From NCBI RefSeq assembly GCF_900176335.1, contig NZ_FWXW01000003.1:124001-188000 (forward strand): DNA of 64,000 nt, written 5' to 3'. Positions within the stretch are counted from its first letter, which is position 1. Each line of letters begins with the position of its first letter. Made by a program: the position numbers and the translations under genes. Origin of the DNA: Papillibacter cinnamivorans DSM 12816 (GTDB taxonomy: Bacteria; Bacillota; Clostridia; Oscillospirales; Oscillospiraceae). The notes below the pieces were generated by a model. It did not search any database. It had not been told where the DNA came from and worked only from the letters and a program-made list of their open reading frames with translations. Of the stretch, positions 15,191-24,047 are shown one piece after another.

Positions 15191-15563
15191 GGCGAGCTCC
15201 TTTCGCGGTTTAATAGCCGTTTCATGGGCCAAAGGCCCCGGCCGGATTGCTCCTACATACAGAATACCCGAACCGGGCGGGTTGTCAAGGGCTGGGGATT
15301 TTAACGCAGGAAACGGGCCTGCCGCCCTCCGCTGTATTCCGGAAAATAAGTTGCGATTCATCTATTCTTATCCGTTTGATGAATTATTACTATACCGAGT
15401 ACCATGTCAGCCACAGCAAAGGGAGTACCACATCCGCCGCATAGAAAAGGCGGGTTTACGGCTGGTATGTTTTTACGGTTTTTTTGTCAGAAGTCCGGAG
15501 CGTCAAATCCAAAAAGCTTTTCGCCGTCGGCAAAAAGACGAATCGTTTCTCCCGACAAGTTAA
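15191..15563. other. Gene-free gap with a dispersed repeat
   Basis: This upstream region of the kinase gene has no supported ORF. A TATAGT box near 15390 on the minus strand may be part of its promoter but has no good -35. It contains copy 2 of the dispersed repeat at 15505-15541. Confidence 0.5.
15505..15541. repeat. Dispersed repeat, copy 2
   Basis: It matches 9221-9258 over about 37 bp with roughly two differences and shares the upstream CGGAGCGT box. Confidence 0.6.
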
Positions 15564-15591
15564 AACGAGCAGGCAAAGCCTGCTCGTTTTC
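15564..15591 (-). terminator. Terminator of the tRNA-Thr/tRNA-Tyr operon
   Basis: ACGAGCAGGC pairs with GCCTGCTCGT around a short loop, with T-runs on both sides. It directly follows the CCA end of tRNA-Tyr. Confidence 0.85.
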
Positions 15592-15593
15592 TT

Positions 15594-15678
15594 TGGTGGG
15601 GGAAGGTGGATTCGAACCACCGAAGGAACTTCCAACAGATTTACAGTCTGCCCCCTTTGGCCACTCGGGAATTCCCCC
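15594..15678 (-). tRNA. tRNA-Tyr (anticodon GTA)
   Basis: An 85-nt class II tRNA with acceptor GGGGGAA/TTCCCCC, a long variable arm, GGTTCGAATCC T-arm, anticodon loop CTGTAAA and an encoded CCA. It is transcribed after tRNA-Thr. Confidence 0.97.
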
Positions 15679-15682
15679 ATAT

Positions 15683-15758
15683 TGGAGCTGGTGGACGGAC
15701 TTGAACCCCCGACCTGCTGATTACAAATCAGCTGCTCTACCGACTGAGCTACACCAGC
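15683..15758 (-). tRNA. tRNA-Thr (anticodon TGT)
   Basis: A 76-nt cloverleaf with acceptor GCTGGTG/CACCAGC, D-arm AGCTCAGTCGGTAGAGC, anticodon loop TTTGTAA, T-arm GGTTCAAGTCC and an encoded CCA. First gene of a two-tRNA operon. Confidence 0.97.
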
Positions 15759-15792
15759 ATCGTCTGTTCGTCTGTTGTCCACAGCAAAAGAT

Positions 15793-15821
15793 ATCTTAAC
15801 AGATACGCACCGCTTTGTCAA
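15793..15821 (-). promoter_or_regulatory. Promoter of the tRNA-Thr/tRNA-Tyr operon
   Basis: TTGACA (15816-15821 on the minus strand), 17-bp spacer, TAAGAT (15793-15798). The same -35/-10 pair is used for tRNA-Val at 21982. Confidence 0.85.
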
Positions 15822-15959
15822 CATAAAAGTGCGCCCGGTGATTTCTCCCGTTAACCGGAAAAGCCGCCGCGCTGCACCGGGGCAAGAGACGCCCAGGATC
15901 CCGGCATCCTGCGGAAACGGCCGACTCCCTTTTATTATCCCTTCCGGCGAAACGGCCGG

Positions 15960-16661
15960 TCAGCCTCCCAGGTAGGCCTTCTGAACGGCACTGTCGTCCA
16001 GCAGTACGGCGGAGTCCGCGGCTGTCACAATCCGTCCGGTTTCGAGAACATATCCCCGGTCCGCGATGGACAGGGCCATCTGGGCGTTCTGCTCCACCAA
16101 CAGGATGGTCGTACCCGCCCGGTTAAGTTCTCGGATGATCTCAAAAATCTGATAGACCAGCAGCGGCGCGAGGCCCATGGAGGGTTCGTCCAGCATCATG
16201 AGTTTCGGGTGGCTCATAAGGCCTCTGCCCATAGCCAGCATCTGCTGCTCGCCGCCGCTGAGCGTACCCGCGATCTGCCGGCGGCGCTCCTTCAGCCTGG
16301 GGAACCGCTCGAACACCCGCTCGATGTCCGGAGGGATATCCTGGGGCTTGCAGGTAAAGGCTCCCATCTCCAGGTTTTCCTCCACGGTCATCCGGGAAAA
16401 GATGCGGCGTCCCTCGGGAACATGGGCAATCCCCAGCTCCACGATTTTGTGGGGAGGCATGTTTTTAATATCCTGCCCCATAAAGGAGATGCCGCCCGTT
16501 TTGGACCTTAAAAGCCCGGAAATCGTCTTCAGCGTAGTACTTTTCCCCGCACCGTTGGCGCCGATGAGCGTTACGATCTCCCCCTCGTTCACCTCGAAGG
16601 AAATGCCCTTGATGGCATGGATCGCACCGTAATACACATTCATATCGGTTACCTTCAGCAT
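15960..16661 (-). CDS. livF: Branched-chain amino acid ABC transporter ATPase LivF
   Basis: A 233-residue ATPase of the LIV importer. Walker A is GANGAGKST, the signature is LSGGEQQMLAMGRGLM and Walker B is LMMLDEPSMGLAP; VPEGRRIFSRMTVEENLEMG is characteristic of LivF. It is the last gene of the livJHMGF operon on the minus strand, 72 bp after livG. Confidence 0.93.
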   Translation of the reverse strand: MLKVTDMNVYYGAIHAIKGISFEVNEGEIVTLIGANGAGKSTTLKTISGLLRSKTGGISFMGQDIKNMPPHKIVELGIAHVPEGRRIFSRMTVEENLEMGAFTCKPQDIPPDIERVFERFPRLKERRRQIAGTLSGGEQQMLAMGRGLMSHPKLMMLDEPSMGLAPLLVYQIFEIIRELNRAGTTILLVEQNAQMALSIADRGYVLETGRIVTAADSAVLLDDSAVQKAYLGG

Positions 16662-16733
16662 ATGGTTCCCTCCGCGCGCTCACCGCGCCGATTATTTTTG
16701 CCGCAATGCTCCGCCGGCCGCTCGGGCTGCGGA

Positions 16734-17531
16734 TCAGGACGCCTGTATACCCTTTTTCCCATCGGAATCCTTCTTCCCCAGATATGCCTCCACGACCAGG
16801 GGGTTGTTCCGGATCTCCTCCGGCGTTCCCTGGGCGATCACAAGGCCGTAATTGAGGACCAGAATCCGCTCGCAGATGCCCATGACAAGGCTCATATCGT
16901 GCTCAATGAGAATGATGGCTATATTGAAGCGGTCCCGGATGGAACGGATGGTGGTCATGAGTTCCGCCGTTTCCGAGGGGTTCATGCCGGCAGCCGGCTC
17001 ATCCAGAAGAAGGACCTTGGGATGGGTGGCCAGGGCACGGGCGATTTCCAGACGGCGCTGGGCACCGTAGGGCAGGCTTCCGGCCTTGGCATCGGCAACC
17101 CCCTGCATATCGAAAACCGCAAGCAGGTCCATGGCGGTCCGCCTGGCGGCAGCCTCCTGCTTCCAGTAGGAGGGCAGGCGCAGAACCGCTTCCGCAAGGG
17201 TATAGCTCATACCGTTGTGCATTGCCACCATGACATTATCCAGAACGGAAATGTCCTTGAACAGCCGGATATTCTGAAAGGTGCGGGCAATACCGGACTG
17301 GGTGACCTGATAGGTGTTTTTCCCCTTGGTTTTTTTTCCCTCCAGAGCGATGGAGCCCCGGGAGGGCTGATAGACGCTGGTGAGAAGATTAAACACCGTG
17401 GTCTTGCCGGCGCCGTTGGGCCCGATCAGCCCGACAATTTCATTATTATATACCTGGATGTTGAAATCATCCAGAGCCTGCAGACCGCCGAAGTCGATCC
17501 CCAGATTGGCTACGTCAAGTATGGGAGTCAT
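16734..17531 (-). CDS. livG: Branched-chain amino acid ABC transporter ATPase LivG
   Basis: A 265-residue ATPase with Walker A GPNGAGKTT, FNLLTSVYQPSRG, the LivG stretch GIARTFQNIRLFKDISVLDN, signature LPYGAQRRLEIARAL and Walker B LLLDEPAAGMNP. The ATG at 17531 has GGAGG 9-10 bases upstream and overlaps livM by 17 bp. Confidence 0.93.
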   Translation of the reverse strand: MTPILDVANLGIDFGGLQALDDFNIQVYNNEIVGLIGPNGAGKTTVFNLLTSVYQPSRGSIALEGKKTKGKNTYQVTQSGIARTFQNIRLFKDISVLDNVMVAMHNGMSYTLAEAVLRLPSYWKQEAAARRTAMDLLAVFDMQGVADAKAGSLPYGAQRRLEIARALATHPKVLLLDEPAAGMNPSETAELMTTIRSIRDRFNIAIILIEHDMSLVMGICERILVLNYGLVIAQGTPEEIRNNPLVVEAYLGKKDSDGKKGIQAS

Positions 17532-18522
17532 GGGATACACCCTCCTTTTTTGCCGCTTTCCGGCGGCGGGAATTGATGATGGACTCTATGGACCGGCTCA
17601 GGGAAAAATCATAGGTCCCCATAAGGCCGGAAGGCTTAAAGACCATGACCACCACCAGCAGCAGCGAGTAAATCACCATGCGGTAATTGTCAAAGCCGCG
17701 CAGCAGTTCCGGCAGCAGGGTCAGGCCTGTGGCGGCGATGACCGAGCCTATCATGGAGCCCATGCCGCCCAGGACCACCATGACCAGAATCTCTATAGAC
17801 TTCATAAATCCGAAAGTGCCGGCGTCCAGAATCCCCAGGTAATGGGCGTAAAGGCCTCCGGCGATCCCGGCGAAAAAGGCGGAAACGGTGAATCCCAGCG
17901 TTTTATAGTATGTAGTAGGAATTCCCGTGGCCTCGGCGGCGATCTCATTTTCCCGGATGGCGATGATGGCCCTGCCGTGACGGGACTTAATCAGCATATG
18001 AAGGACCGCGATGGTGATGACGACGCAGATGAACACCGACGTAAAGTCCGTCGCCCGGGTAATCCCCCGAAGGCCGAAGGCTCCGCCGGTAAAGTCCAGG
18101 TTCAGGATGATCACCCGGATGATCTCGGAAAAGCCCAGGGTAATGATGGCAAGGTAATCTCCCCGGAGACGCAGGGCGGGGAGCCCGATGAGTATACCGA
18201 AGATCGCGGCGACGATTCCGCCCAGAAGCAGGCCCAGGGGGAAAGAAACCGCGATGGGCAGCGCCACGTTTTTGGTAAAGAGCGCCGCGGTATAAGCTCC
18301 CACCGACATGAAGCCGGCGTGCCCCAGGGGAAGCTGGCCGAGAAAACCGGCGGCAAGGTTGAGGCTCACGGCCAGGATAATGTATATTCCCACGGGAATA
18401 AGCATTTTTGACTGATACCTGGTAAGCACGTCGCCCTGAAGAAACATCAGAAAGAAGTACAGGGCCAAAACCGCCACCGTATTGATCAGGTATTTCGTAC
18501 GGGTTTTAAACCGAAATTCCAT
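17515..18522 (-). CDS. livM: Branched-chain amino acid ABC transporter permease LivM
   Basis: A 335-residue permease with about nine membrane segments. Family stretches include GFLGQLPLGHAGFMSVGAYTAA, LRGDYLAIITLGFSEIIRV, NEIAAEATGIPTTYYKTLGF and LGGMGSMIGSVIAA. The ATG at 18522 follows GGGTGGAGG and comes 10 bp after the livH stop. Confidence 0.92.
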   Translation of the reverse strand: MEFRFKTRTKYLINTVAVLALYFFLMFLQGDVLTRYQSKMLIPVGIYIILAVSLNLAAGFLGQLPLGHAGFMSVGAYTAALFTKNVALPIAVSFPLGLLLGGIVAAIFGILIGLPALRLRGDYLAIITLGFSEIIRVIILNLDFTGGAFGLRGITRATDFTSVFICVVITIAVLHMLIKSRHGRAIIAIRENEIAAEATGIPTTYYKTLGFTVSAFFAGIAGGLYAHYLGILDAGTFGFMKSIEILVMVVLGGMGSMIGSVIAATGLTLLPELLRGFDNYRMVIYSLLLVVVMVFKPSGLMGTYDFSLSRSIESIINSRRRKAAKKEGVSHDSHT

Positions 18523-18532
18523 GGCCTCCACC

Positions 18533-19408
18533 CTACACTTTCTCATTCATGCTGCGGCCCATGAGACCCGTGGGCTTGATGAGCAGCACGACAATCAGAA
18601 TTCCGAACACGACGCCGTCGGCCAGCTGGGAGGAGATGTATCCTTTTGTCAGGCTCTCCGCCAGACCGATCACAAGCCCGCCTATCATTGCGCCCGGAAT
18701 GGACCCGATTCCTCCCAGCACCGCGGCGACAAAGGCTTTGAGGCCCAGCATAACCCCCATGAGGGGAGACAGCTGGGTATAGGCGCTGCAGTAGAGAATC
18801 GCACCCACGGCGGCCAGGGCCGAGCCGATGGCAAAGGTAAAGGAAATGGTGTGATTCACATTGATGCCCATCAGCTGGGCGGTAGCCTCGTCCTCGGAGG
18901 CGGCGCGCATCGCCTTTCCCATTTTGGTCTTGTTGACCAAAAAGCTCAAAACCACCATGAAAAACACGGACACCACAATGGTCATAATCGTTGTGGCACT
19001 GAGCTGACGGCTGCCCAGCTGAATGGAGGGCAGGGTCACAATGGTGGGAAAGCGCTGAGGATTGGCGGTAAAAACAAGCTGGGCCAGGTTTTCCAAAAAG
19101 AGGCTCACGCCGATAGCGGTGATCAGCAGGGAAATCCGGGGGGACTTCCGAAGGGGCTTGTATGCCACCTTTTCTATGGTCATTCCCAGTACGGTACAGA
19201 AGGCTATGGCAAACAAGATGGAAATCCAGGGGGGCGCGCCCCATTTCATCATTGCCAGCCAGGCACAATAAGCGCCCACCATGATAATATCCCCGTGGGC
19301 GAAGTTTATAAGGTTCACGATACCGTAGACCATGCTGTAACCCAAGGCCACAAGGGCGTAAATGCTGCCTACCTGAAGCCCGTTTATCACCTGATAGAGA
19401 AATGTCAT
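18533..19408 (-). CDS. livH: Branched-chain amino acid ABC transporter permease LivH
   Basis: A 291-residue permease. LQVGSIYALVALGYSMVYGI, LINFAHGDIIMVGAY and AVLGGIGSIPGAMIGGLVIG are typical of LivH. The start at 19408 has AAGGTGG in place. It is separated from livJ by 222 bp that contain the stem-loop at 19485-19526. Confidence 0.92.
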   Translation of the reverse strand: MTFLYQVINGLQVGSIYALVALGYSMVYGIVNLINFAHGDIIMVGAYCAWLAMMKWGAPPWISILFAIAFCTVLGMTIEKVAYKPLRKSPRISLLITAIGVSLFLENLAQLVFTANPQRFPTIVTLPSIQLGSRQLSATTIMTIVVSVFFMVVLSFLVNKTKMGKAMRAASEDEATAQLMGINVNHTISFTFAIGSALAAVGAILYCSAYTQLSPLMGVMLGLKAFVAAVLGGIGSIPGAMIGGLVIGLAESLTKGYISSQLADGVVFGILIVVLLIKPTGLMGRSMNEKV

Positions 19409-19484
19409 GGAGAACCACCTTGCTTCTTTACAATTCAGCCGCCGCCCGGCTCCCACCGCAACGCAGCGCGCCGGTCCGGGATGG

Positions 19485-19526
19485 AGCCGGATATGCACGC
19501 GCCTTTATTCGCCTGCATATCCGGCT
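19485..19526. terminator. Stem-loop between livJ and livH
   Basis: AGCCGGATATGCA (19485-19497) pairs with TGCATATCCGGCT (19514-19526). The T tract lies on the plus-strand side only, so on the operon (minus) strand it is more likely a processing or stability element than a full terminator. Confidence 0.5.
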
Positions 19527-19630
19527 TTTTCCTTTTTTGCGGGGAATACAAACTATTGCGGGGAGAGGAGCCGAGCTCCTTCCCCCCGCACAGTATTGTG
19601 CGCAGGTATTGCACCGCGCTTTATTGCAGC

Positions 19631-20818
19631 TTAGAACTGGCCTTCGTAGGAATACGCGCCGTTGACGATCTTAATGATGGCGCAGCTCTTGATGGGGTTG
19701 TTGTTTTCATCGAAGGTGATGTGTCCGGTGACGCAGTCCATGTCGGTTTTGTCCATGGCGTCGATAACAGCCTGCTTATACTCGGCGGTGCCGGCCGTGA
19801 GTCCGGCGTCTTCCGCAGCCTGGATGCCGGCCAGAAGGATCTTGGCGGCGTCATAGGTGGTGGCGGCAAAGGCGTTGGCGGTCTCGCCGTAAGCGGCTTC
19901 GTAATTCTTCAGGAAATTCTGCACCAGCTCGGAGGTGTCGGCGGTGGAATAATGGTTGCAGAAGTAAGCGCCTTCCACGGCAGAAGCGTCATTGCCGGTA
20001 ACGGTAAGAACGCCGTCCCAGCCGTCGCAGCCCAGGAGGGTGGCGGTGAGGCCGACGGACTTGGCCTGCTGGGCAATGAGGACAACCGTATTATAGTAGT
20101 CCGGGCAGAGCAGAACGTCGGGCTTCTGGGTGGTGATATTGGTCAGCTGGGCGGTAAAGTCCACGTCGCCGGTGGCATAGCCTTCGGAGGCGACCACGGT
20201 CATGCCCAGTTCCGTCGCGGTGGAGGTAAAGGATTCGGCAAGGCCCTTGGAATAGTCGTCGCCGGTGTTATAGATGACGGCGACCTTGGTGGCTCCCAGC
20301 TTTTCCTGGGCGAACTTCGCCATGGTCGTGCCCTGGAAGGGATCCAGGAAGCAGGAGCGGAACATGTTGTTGCCGTAGCTGGTCACGTCGGCAGCGGTAG
20401 CGGTTCCGGAAATCATGGGCATATTGTCTTCCACGGAAATCTGGGCAACGGCAATGGTGGGCTTGCTGGTCACGTCACCGATGATGGCGGTCACGCCGTC
20501 GTCCACCAGCTTGTTGTATGCGTTAACCGCTTCGGTTGCGTCGCCTTTTTCGTCGTATTCGATGAACTCAATCTGCTTGCCGTTGATTCCGCCGGCTGCG
20601 TTGACTTCATCTATGTAGAGCTTTGCGCCGTTGCGGGCGGCGATCCCGTATACCGCAACGTTTCCGGTGAGGGGAGCCAGGCAGCCGATCTTAATCGTCT
20701 GCGGCGCGGCAGCGGTAGGCGTAGGCGTCGCGGCAGTTCCTCCGCCGCTGCATCCGGCCAGGGTAGCAATGCAAAGAGCTAAAGCAAGAGCCAGCGCAAG
20801 AAGACCTTTCTTTTTCAT
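19631..20818 (-). CDS. livJ: Branched-chain amino acid-type substrate-binding lipoprotein LivJ
   Basis: A 395-residue lipoprotein with signal peptide and lipobox TLAGC, a Thr/Pro/Ala linker, and a periplasmic-binding type 1 domain: IKIGCLAPLTGNVAVYGIAARNG, NAAGGINGKQIEFIEYDEKGD, GTATAADVTSYGNNMFRS, TYDAAKILLAGI. First gene of livJHMGF; the GGGAGG site and ATG at 20818 are clear. Ligand is probably Leu/Ile/Val but related proteins bind other amino acids or amides. Confidence 0.92.
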   Translation of the reverse strand: MKKKGLLALALALALCIATLAGCSGGGTAATPTPTAAAPQTIKIGCLAPLTGNVAVYGIAARNGAKLYIDEVNAAGGINGKQIEFIEYDEKGDATEAVNAYNKLVDDGVTAIIGDVTSKPTIAVAQISVEDNMPMISGTATAADVTSYGNNMFRSCFLDPFQGTTMAKFAQEKLGATKVAVIYNTGDDYSKGLAESFTSTATELGMTVVASEGYATGDVDFTAQLTNITTQKPDVLLCPDYYNTVVLIAQQAKSVGLTATLLGCDGWDGVLTVTGNDASAVEGAYFCNHYSTADTSELVQNFLKNYEAAYGETANAFAATTYDAAKILLAGIQAAEDAGLTAGTAEYKQAVIDAMDKTDMDCVTGHITFDENNNPIKSCAIIKIVNGAYSYEGQF

Positions 20819-20961
20819 TATTTTACCTCCCAAACTGTTCATATGAAATGGCATTTGCTCATTACCACGGGGACGTTTCCCGCAGAAAAAAGAATGGCAT
20901 TTTTCTTTCTCCCGCATGCATTTTTAAAGGCAAATTCCCATTTGCGTATGAGTTATTGGTA

Positions 20962-20990
20962 ATTATACATTTAATAAATGCAATTGTCAA
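20962..20990 (-). promoter_or_regulatory. Consensus promoter of the liv operon
   Basis: TTGACA (20985-20990 on the minus strand), 17-bp spacer, TATAAT (20962-20967). The leader to livJ is about 140 nt. Confidence 0.88.
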
Positions 20991-21087
20991 TAAAACTTAT
21001 GGCGAATCCGGGGGGTCCCATTCCGGGAAACCAGGCCTGTTTTTTCAAGCTATAACCGGTAAAACCTTCACTCCGTCGGGCCGGAAT

Positions 21088-21822
21088 TCATATCACAAAT
21101 CCCCCGTTGGGGCTGAGCACCTGGCCTGTTATAAAATCGGCACTGTCGGAGGCCAGATACAAAACCGCCCCGGCTACATCCGCCGGGCTTCCCAGCATGC
21201 TCAGGGGGGTTTCCTCCCGAAGCGCGCTAAGCGCGGACTCGGAAAGGTTTCTGCTCATCCCGGCGTCAATCACCCCGGGGGCAACGCAGTTGACCCGAAT
21301 CCCGGAAGGCCCCAGTTCCTTCGCCAGCGCGCGGGTCAGGCCGATCACCGCCGCTTTCGAGGCGGAGTAAGCCGCTTCGCAGGAGGCCCCCGTCATGCCC
21401 CAGACAGAGGAAATATTGACGATCTTTCCCCGCTTTGCGCGGAGCATAGCCGGCAGGACCGCCCTGCAGCAGTGAAAGACCCCTTTGACATTGACGGCGA
21501 ACAGCCTGTCCCATTCCTCTTCCGTCACATCCTGAAACTGACCCCAAAGAGAAACGGCGGCATTATTTACCAGAACATCAATCCCGCCGAAGGCGGCCAG
21601 AGCGGAGCGCACCATACCGTCCACCTGCTCCCGGTCCGCAACATCGGCCCGCAGAGCAAGCACGCGGGTTCCCATCCTCTTCAGTTCTTCCGCAAGGTCC
21701 AGCGCCTCCGCCTCGCTCCGATAATAATTGAGAACAAGAGAGTATCCTTCGCGGGCCAAAAGCCGGGCCGTCTCCCTGCCGATTCCCCGGGAGGCGCCGG
21801 TAATAAGCGCGGTTTTTTCCAT
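21088..21822 (-). CDS. Short-chain dehydrogenase/reductase, FabG-like
   Basis: A 244-residue NAD(P)-dependent reductase of the classical SDR family. The cofactor motif TGASRGIG, the NNAA motif, the catalytic Ser in NISSVWG, the YSASK active site and the RVNCVAPG stretch are all present. The start at 21822 follows AAGGAGG. It resembles 3-oxoacyl-ACP reductases, but it stands alone without other fatty acid genes, so the substrate is open. Confidence 0.88.
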   Translation of the reverse strand: MEKTALITGASRGIGRETARLLAREGYSLVLNYYRSEAEALDLAEELKRMGTRVLALRADVADREQVDGMVRSALAAFGGIDVLVNNAAVSLWGQFQDVTEEEWDRLFAVNVKGVFHCCRAVLPAMLRAKRGKIVNISSVWGMTGASCEAAYSASKAAVIGLTRALAKELGPSGIRVNCVAPGVIDAGMSRNLSESALSALREETPLSMLGSPADVAGAVLYLASDSADFITGQVLSPNGGFVI

Positions 21823-21981
21823 GACCGACCTCCTTAGGTTTCCGAAACTTAAAGGCACGAGACCGTATATAACCTTACCAGCTTGTCTTTGCCCGGTTTA
21901 CCGGGCGGATTTTTCTTATTCTATCACGCCGGGGCGGGCTTTGCAACGGCCCGGCGTCCGCCCCGGGAGGGCAAAAAGGTA

Positions 21982-22010
21982 TTGACAAAGAGGGTTCTTT
22001 GGGGTAAGAT
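21982..22010 (+). promoter_or_regulatory. Promoter of tRNA-Val
   Basis: TTGACA (21982-21987), 17-bp spacer, TAAGAT (22005-22010), about 30 bases before the tRNA. Confidence 0.85.
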
Positions 22011-22041
22011 ATCATACGACTCTGAAGGCGAAAAACTGAAC

Positions 22042-22117
22042 GGACGATTAGCTCAGCTGGTAGAGCATTCGCTTGACGTGCGAAGGGTCAGCGGTTCGAA
22101 CCCGTTATCGTCCACCA
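22042..22117 (+). tRNA. tRNA-Val (anticodon GAC)
   Basis: A 76-nt cloverleaf with acceptor GGACGAT/ATCGTCC, D-arm AGCTCAGCTGGTAGAGC, anticodon loop TTGACGT, T-arm GGTTCGAACCC and an encoded CCA. Confidence 0.97.
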
Positions 22118-22120
22118 AAA

Positions 22121-22156
22121 AGAAGGACAGGCTTTGCCTGTCCTTCTTTTTGGGTT
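22121..22156. terminator. Terminator of tRNA-Val
   Basis: AGAAGGACAGGC pairs with GCCTGTCCTTCT, then TTTTTG. The same hairpin recurs as part of the 163-bp tandem repeat at 22289 and, partly, 22452. Confidence 0.85.
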
Positions 22157-22475
22157 ACGCGGCCTTCTCGGGCCGCTCCACCTTTTGATTTCATCGCCAC
22201 GGCGGAAATGAATTCCGCCTGCGAAAATTCTCCGCCCTGCTCCGAATTTACGCGCCACCCGGCGCGTCCCGCACAAGGCGGGATTTGGGACAGGCTTTGC
22301 CTGTCCTTCTTTTTGGGTTACGCGGCCTTCTCGGGCCGCTCCACCTTTTGATTTCATCGCCACGGCGGAAATGAATTCCGCCTGCGAAAATTCTCCGCCC
22401 TGCTCCGAATTTACGCGCCACCCGGCGCGTCCCGCGCAAGGCGGGATTTGGGACAGGCTTTGCCTGTCCTTCTCG
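22126..22475. repeat. 163-bp tandem direct duplication
   Basis: Unit 1 (22126-22288) and unit 2 (22289-22451) are identical except for one base (GCACAAGG versus GCGCAAGG). A partial third copy (22452-22475) repeats the first ~24 bases. Each unit carries the GACAGGC-TTT-GCCTGTC hairpin plus smaller inverted repeats (GGCGGAAATGAATTCCGCC and GGCGCG/CGCGCC types). No ORF with a start signal is seen. The near identity points to a recent duplication. Confidence 0.92.
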
Positions 22476-22476
22476 G

Positions 22477-23832
22477 TCAGTCGTCAGAAGCTTTATCCTG
22501 GAGCTTGCCGTACAGGCTGGTAAGGGAAATACCCAGCGCCTCCGCGGCCTGCTTCTTGCCCTCCAGCGTATCGCCGTATATATCAATGGCGTGAAGAATC
22601 TGCTTTTTCTCAAAGGCTTTTACCTTTACTTTGAGATTGGAAACTTTCACATCACTCTGGGCATACAGATTCTGAAGACGTTGAGGGAGGTCCTCAAGGG
22701 TGATTTCAAAACCGTTCATAAGAGTGGCCGCAAAATCAATTGCGTTTTTCAGCTCCCGTATATTCCCGGGCCATTCGTAAAGAAGAAGAGCCTTTCGGGC
22801 TTCTTCCGAGATATCGATCCGGCGTCCCAGCTGGGTCTCGTAATTGCGCAGAAAGTATCCCGCCATGGGCAGAATGTCGTCCGGTCGTTTCCGAAGAGGC
22901 AGGATTTCAATAGGAAACACCGCAATTCTATAATACAGGTCCTCCCTGAAAATCCCCTTGGCAATTCGGCTTTCCAGGTCCACGTTGCTGGCCGCGATGA
23001 CCCGGACGTTGACCGGAATCTCCTTGGTCCCTCCCACACGGCGTACCGTCTTCTCCTGAAGCACGCGCAGCACTTTTGCCTGCAGGTCATAGGGCAATTC
23101 AGAAATTTCGTCTAAAAACATAGTCCCGCCTTCCGCCGCCTCAAACAGGCCCGCCTTGCCGCCCTTCCGGGCGCCCGTAAAGGCCCCCTCCTCATAGCCG
23201 AACAGTTCCGATTCCAGGAGATTGTTCTGAAGGGCCGCGCAATTGACCGCAATAAAGCTCTCCTCCCGGCGCTCCGAAGCATTGTGTATGGCCTGAGCAT
23301 ACATCTCCTTGCCCGTACCCGATTCGCCGGTGATGAGAATATCGATGTTTTTCCGGGCTACCTTTTTAGCAAGATACTGCAGTGAAAGCGAGGACAGATC
23401 CTTTGCAACGATATTGTCAAATGTAATCGATGCCCGCTGGATGTCCTTGATTGTTCTGGTAAGCTCACTGATTTTATGCTTGTATTTTGAGACCATTTCG
23501 CTGTTTTCAAGGGCATGCTTCAGCAGAGCTCCCACGGAAACACCGCCGATGATTTCGCCTTCGTGGACGATGGGATACAGAGAGGTCACATATTCCTGAG
23601 CCCCCTCCACGCGCTTGATGTATTTCTGTTTCTGTCCCTGGTCCATCACATTTTTCAGCCGGGCGCCGGGCCTCATCTCCAGCAGCAGCCTTCCCACAAT
23701 CTGCTCCGACCTCAGGCCGATAAGCTGTTCATAGGCTCTGGACGCGAACACGATTCGCCCCGCCCTGTCGATCATCAGAAAACCGTCGTCAATGCTGTTT
23801 AGAGCAGCTATCAAGAACGTACTCAATTCCAT
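22477..23832 (-). CDS. Sigma-54-dependent activator with PAS domain
   Basis: A 451-residue enhancer-binding protein. PAS-like sensor at about 10-105; AAA+ domain at about 135-375 with Walker A GESGTGKE (169-176), the sigma-54 contact loop GAFTGA (216-221), GGTMFLDEI and WPGNIRELKN; Fis-type helix-turn-helix at the end (KKQAAEALGISLTSLYGKL). The start at 23832 has AAGGAGAT upstream. It is transcribed in the same direction as, and just after, the CitMHS/AtuA operon, which has a sigma-54 promoter, and is the obvious candidate activator. What it senses is unknown. Confidence 0.92.
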   Translation of the reverse strand: MELSTFLIAALNSIDDGFLMIDRAGRIVFASRAYEQLIGLRSEQIVGRLLLEMRPGARLKNVMDQGQKQKYIKRVEGAQEYVTSLYPIVHEGEIIGGVSVGALLKHALENSEMVSKYKHKISELTRTIKDIQRASITFDNIVAKDLSSLSLQYLAKKVARKNIDILITGESGTGKEMYAQAIHNASERREESFIAVNCAALQNNLLESELFGYEEGAFTGARKGGKAGLFEAAEGGTMFLDEISELPYDLQAKVLRVLQEKTVRRVGGTKEIPVNVRVIAASNVDLESRIAKGIFREDLYYRIAVFPIEILPLRKRPDDILPMAGYFLRNYETQLGRRIDISEEARKALLLYEWPGNIRELKNAIDFAATLMNGFEITLEDLPQRLQNLYAQSDVKVSNLKVKVKAFEKKQILHAIDIYGDTLEGKKQAAEALGISLTSLYGKLQDKASDD

Positions 23833-23973
23833 AGGGATCTCCTTTGCAGCAGTTTGCACATCAACAAGCCTTATGAAAAATACAGTCTTGCTTACATTTA
23901 TTATTGTATCACAATTCCCCCAATTTCGATCCGTTTTTCCGCCCGCGTCCGCCTATACCTCTTCGATTATGCA

Positions 23974-24015
23974 TCTGCAGAGACGGCCGAATTTCAATCC
24001 GGCCGTCTCTGCAGA
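23974..24015. terminator. Stem-loop after the AtuA operon
   Basis: A 16-bp perfect stem (23974-23989 with 24000-24015) and ten-base loop lie between the operon end and the activator gene. There is no clear T tract, so it may attenuate rather than fully stop. Confidence 0.55.
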
Positions 24016-24047
24016 GGAGGGCATATATAGGAACACACGGGACGCTC

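Noticed and set aside
15404-15799. Plus-strand frame across the tRNA pair
   Set aside because: It is the reverse complement of tRNA-Tyr and tRNA-Thr, a known source of spurious proteins.
18482-20782. Long plus-strand open frame opposite livJ and livH
   Set aside because: It lies antisense to well-supported genes, has no start signal and a His/Gly-rich composition expected from the reverse of G+C-rich codons.
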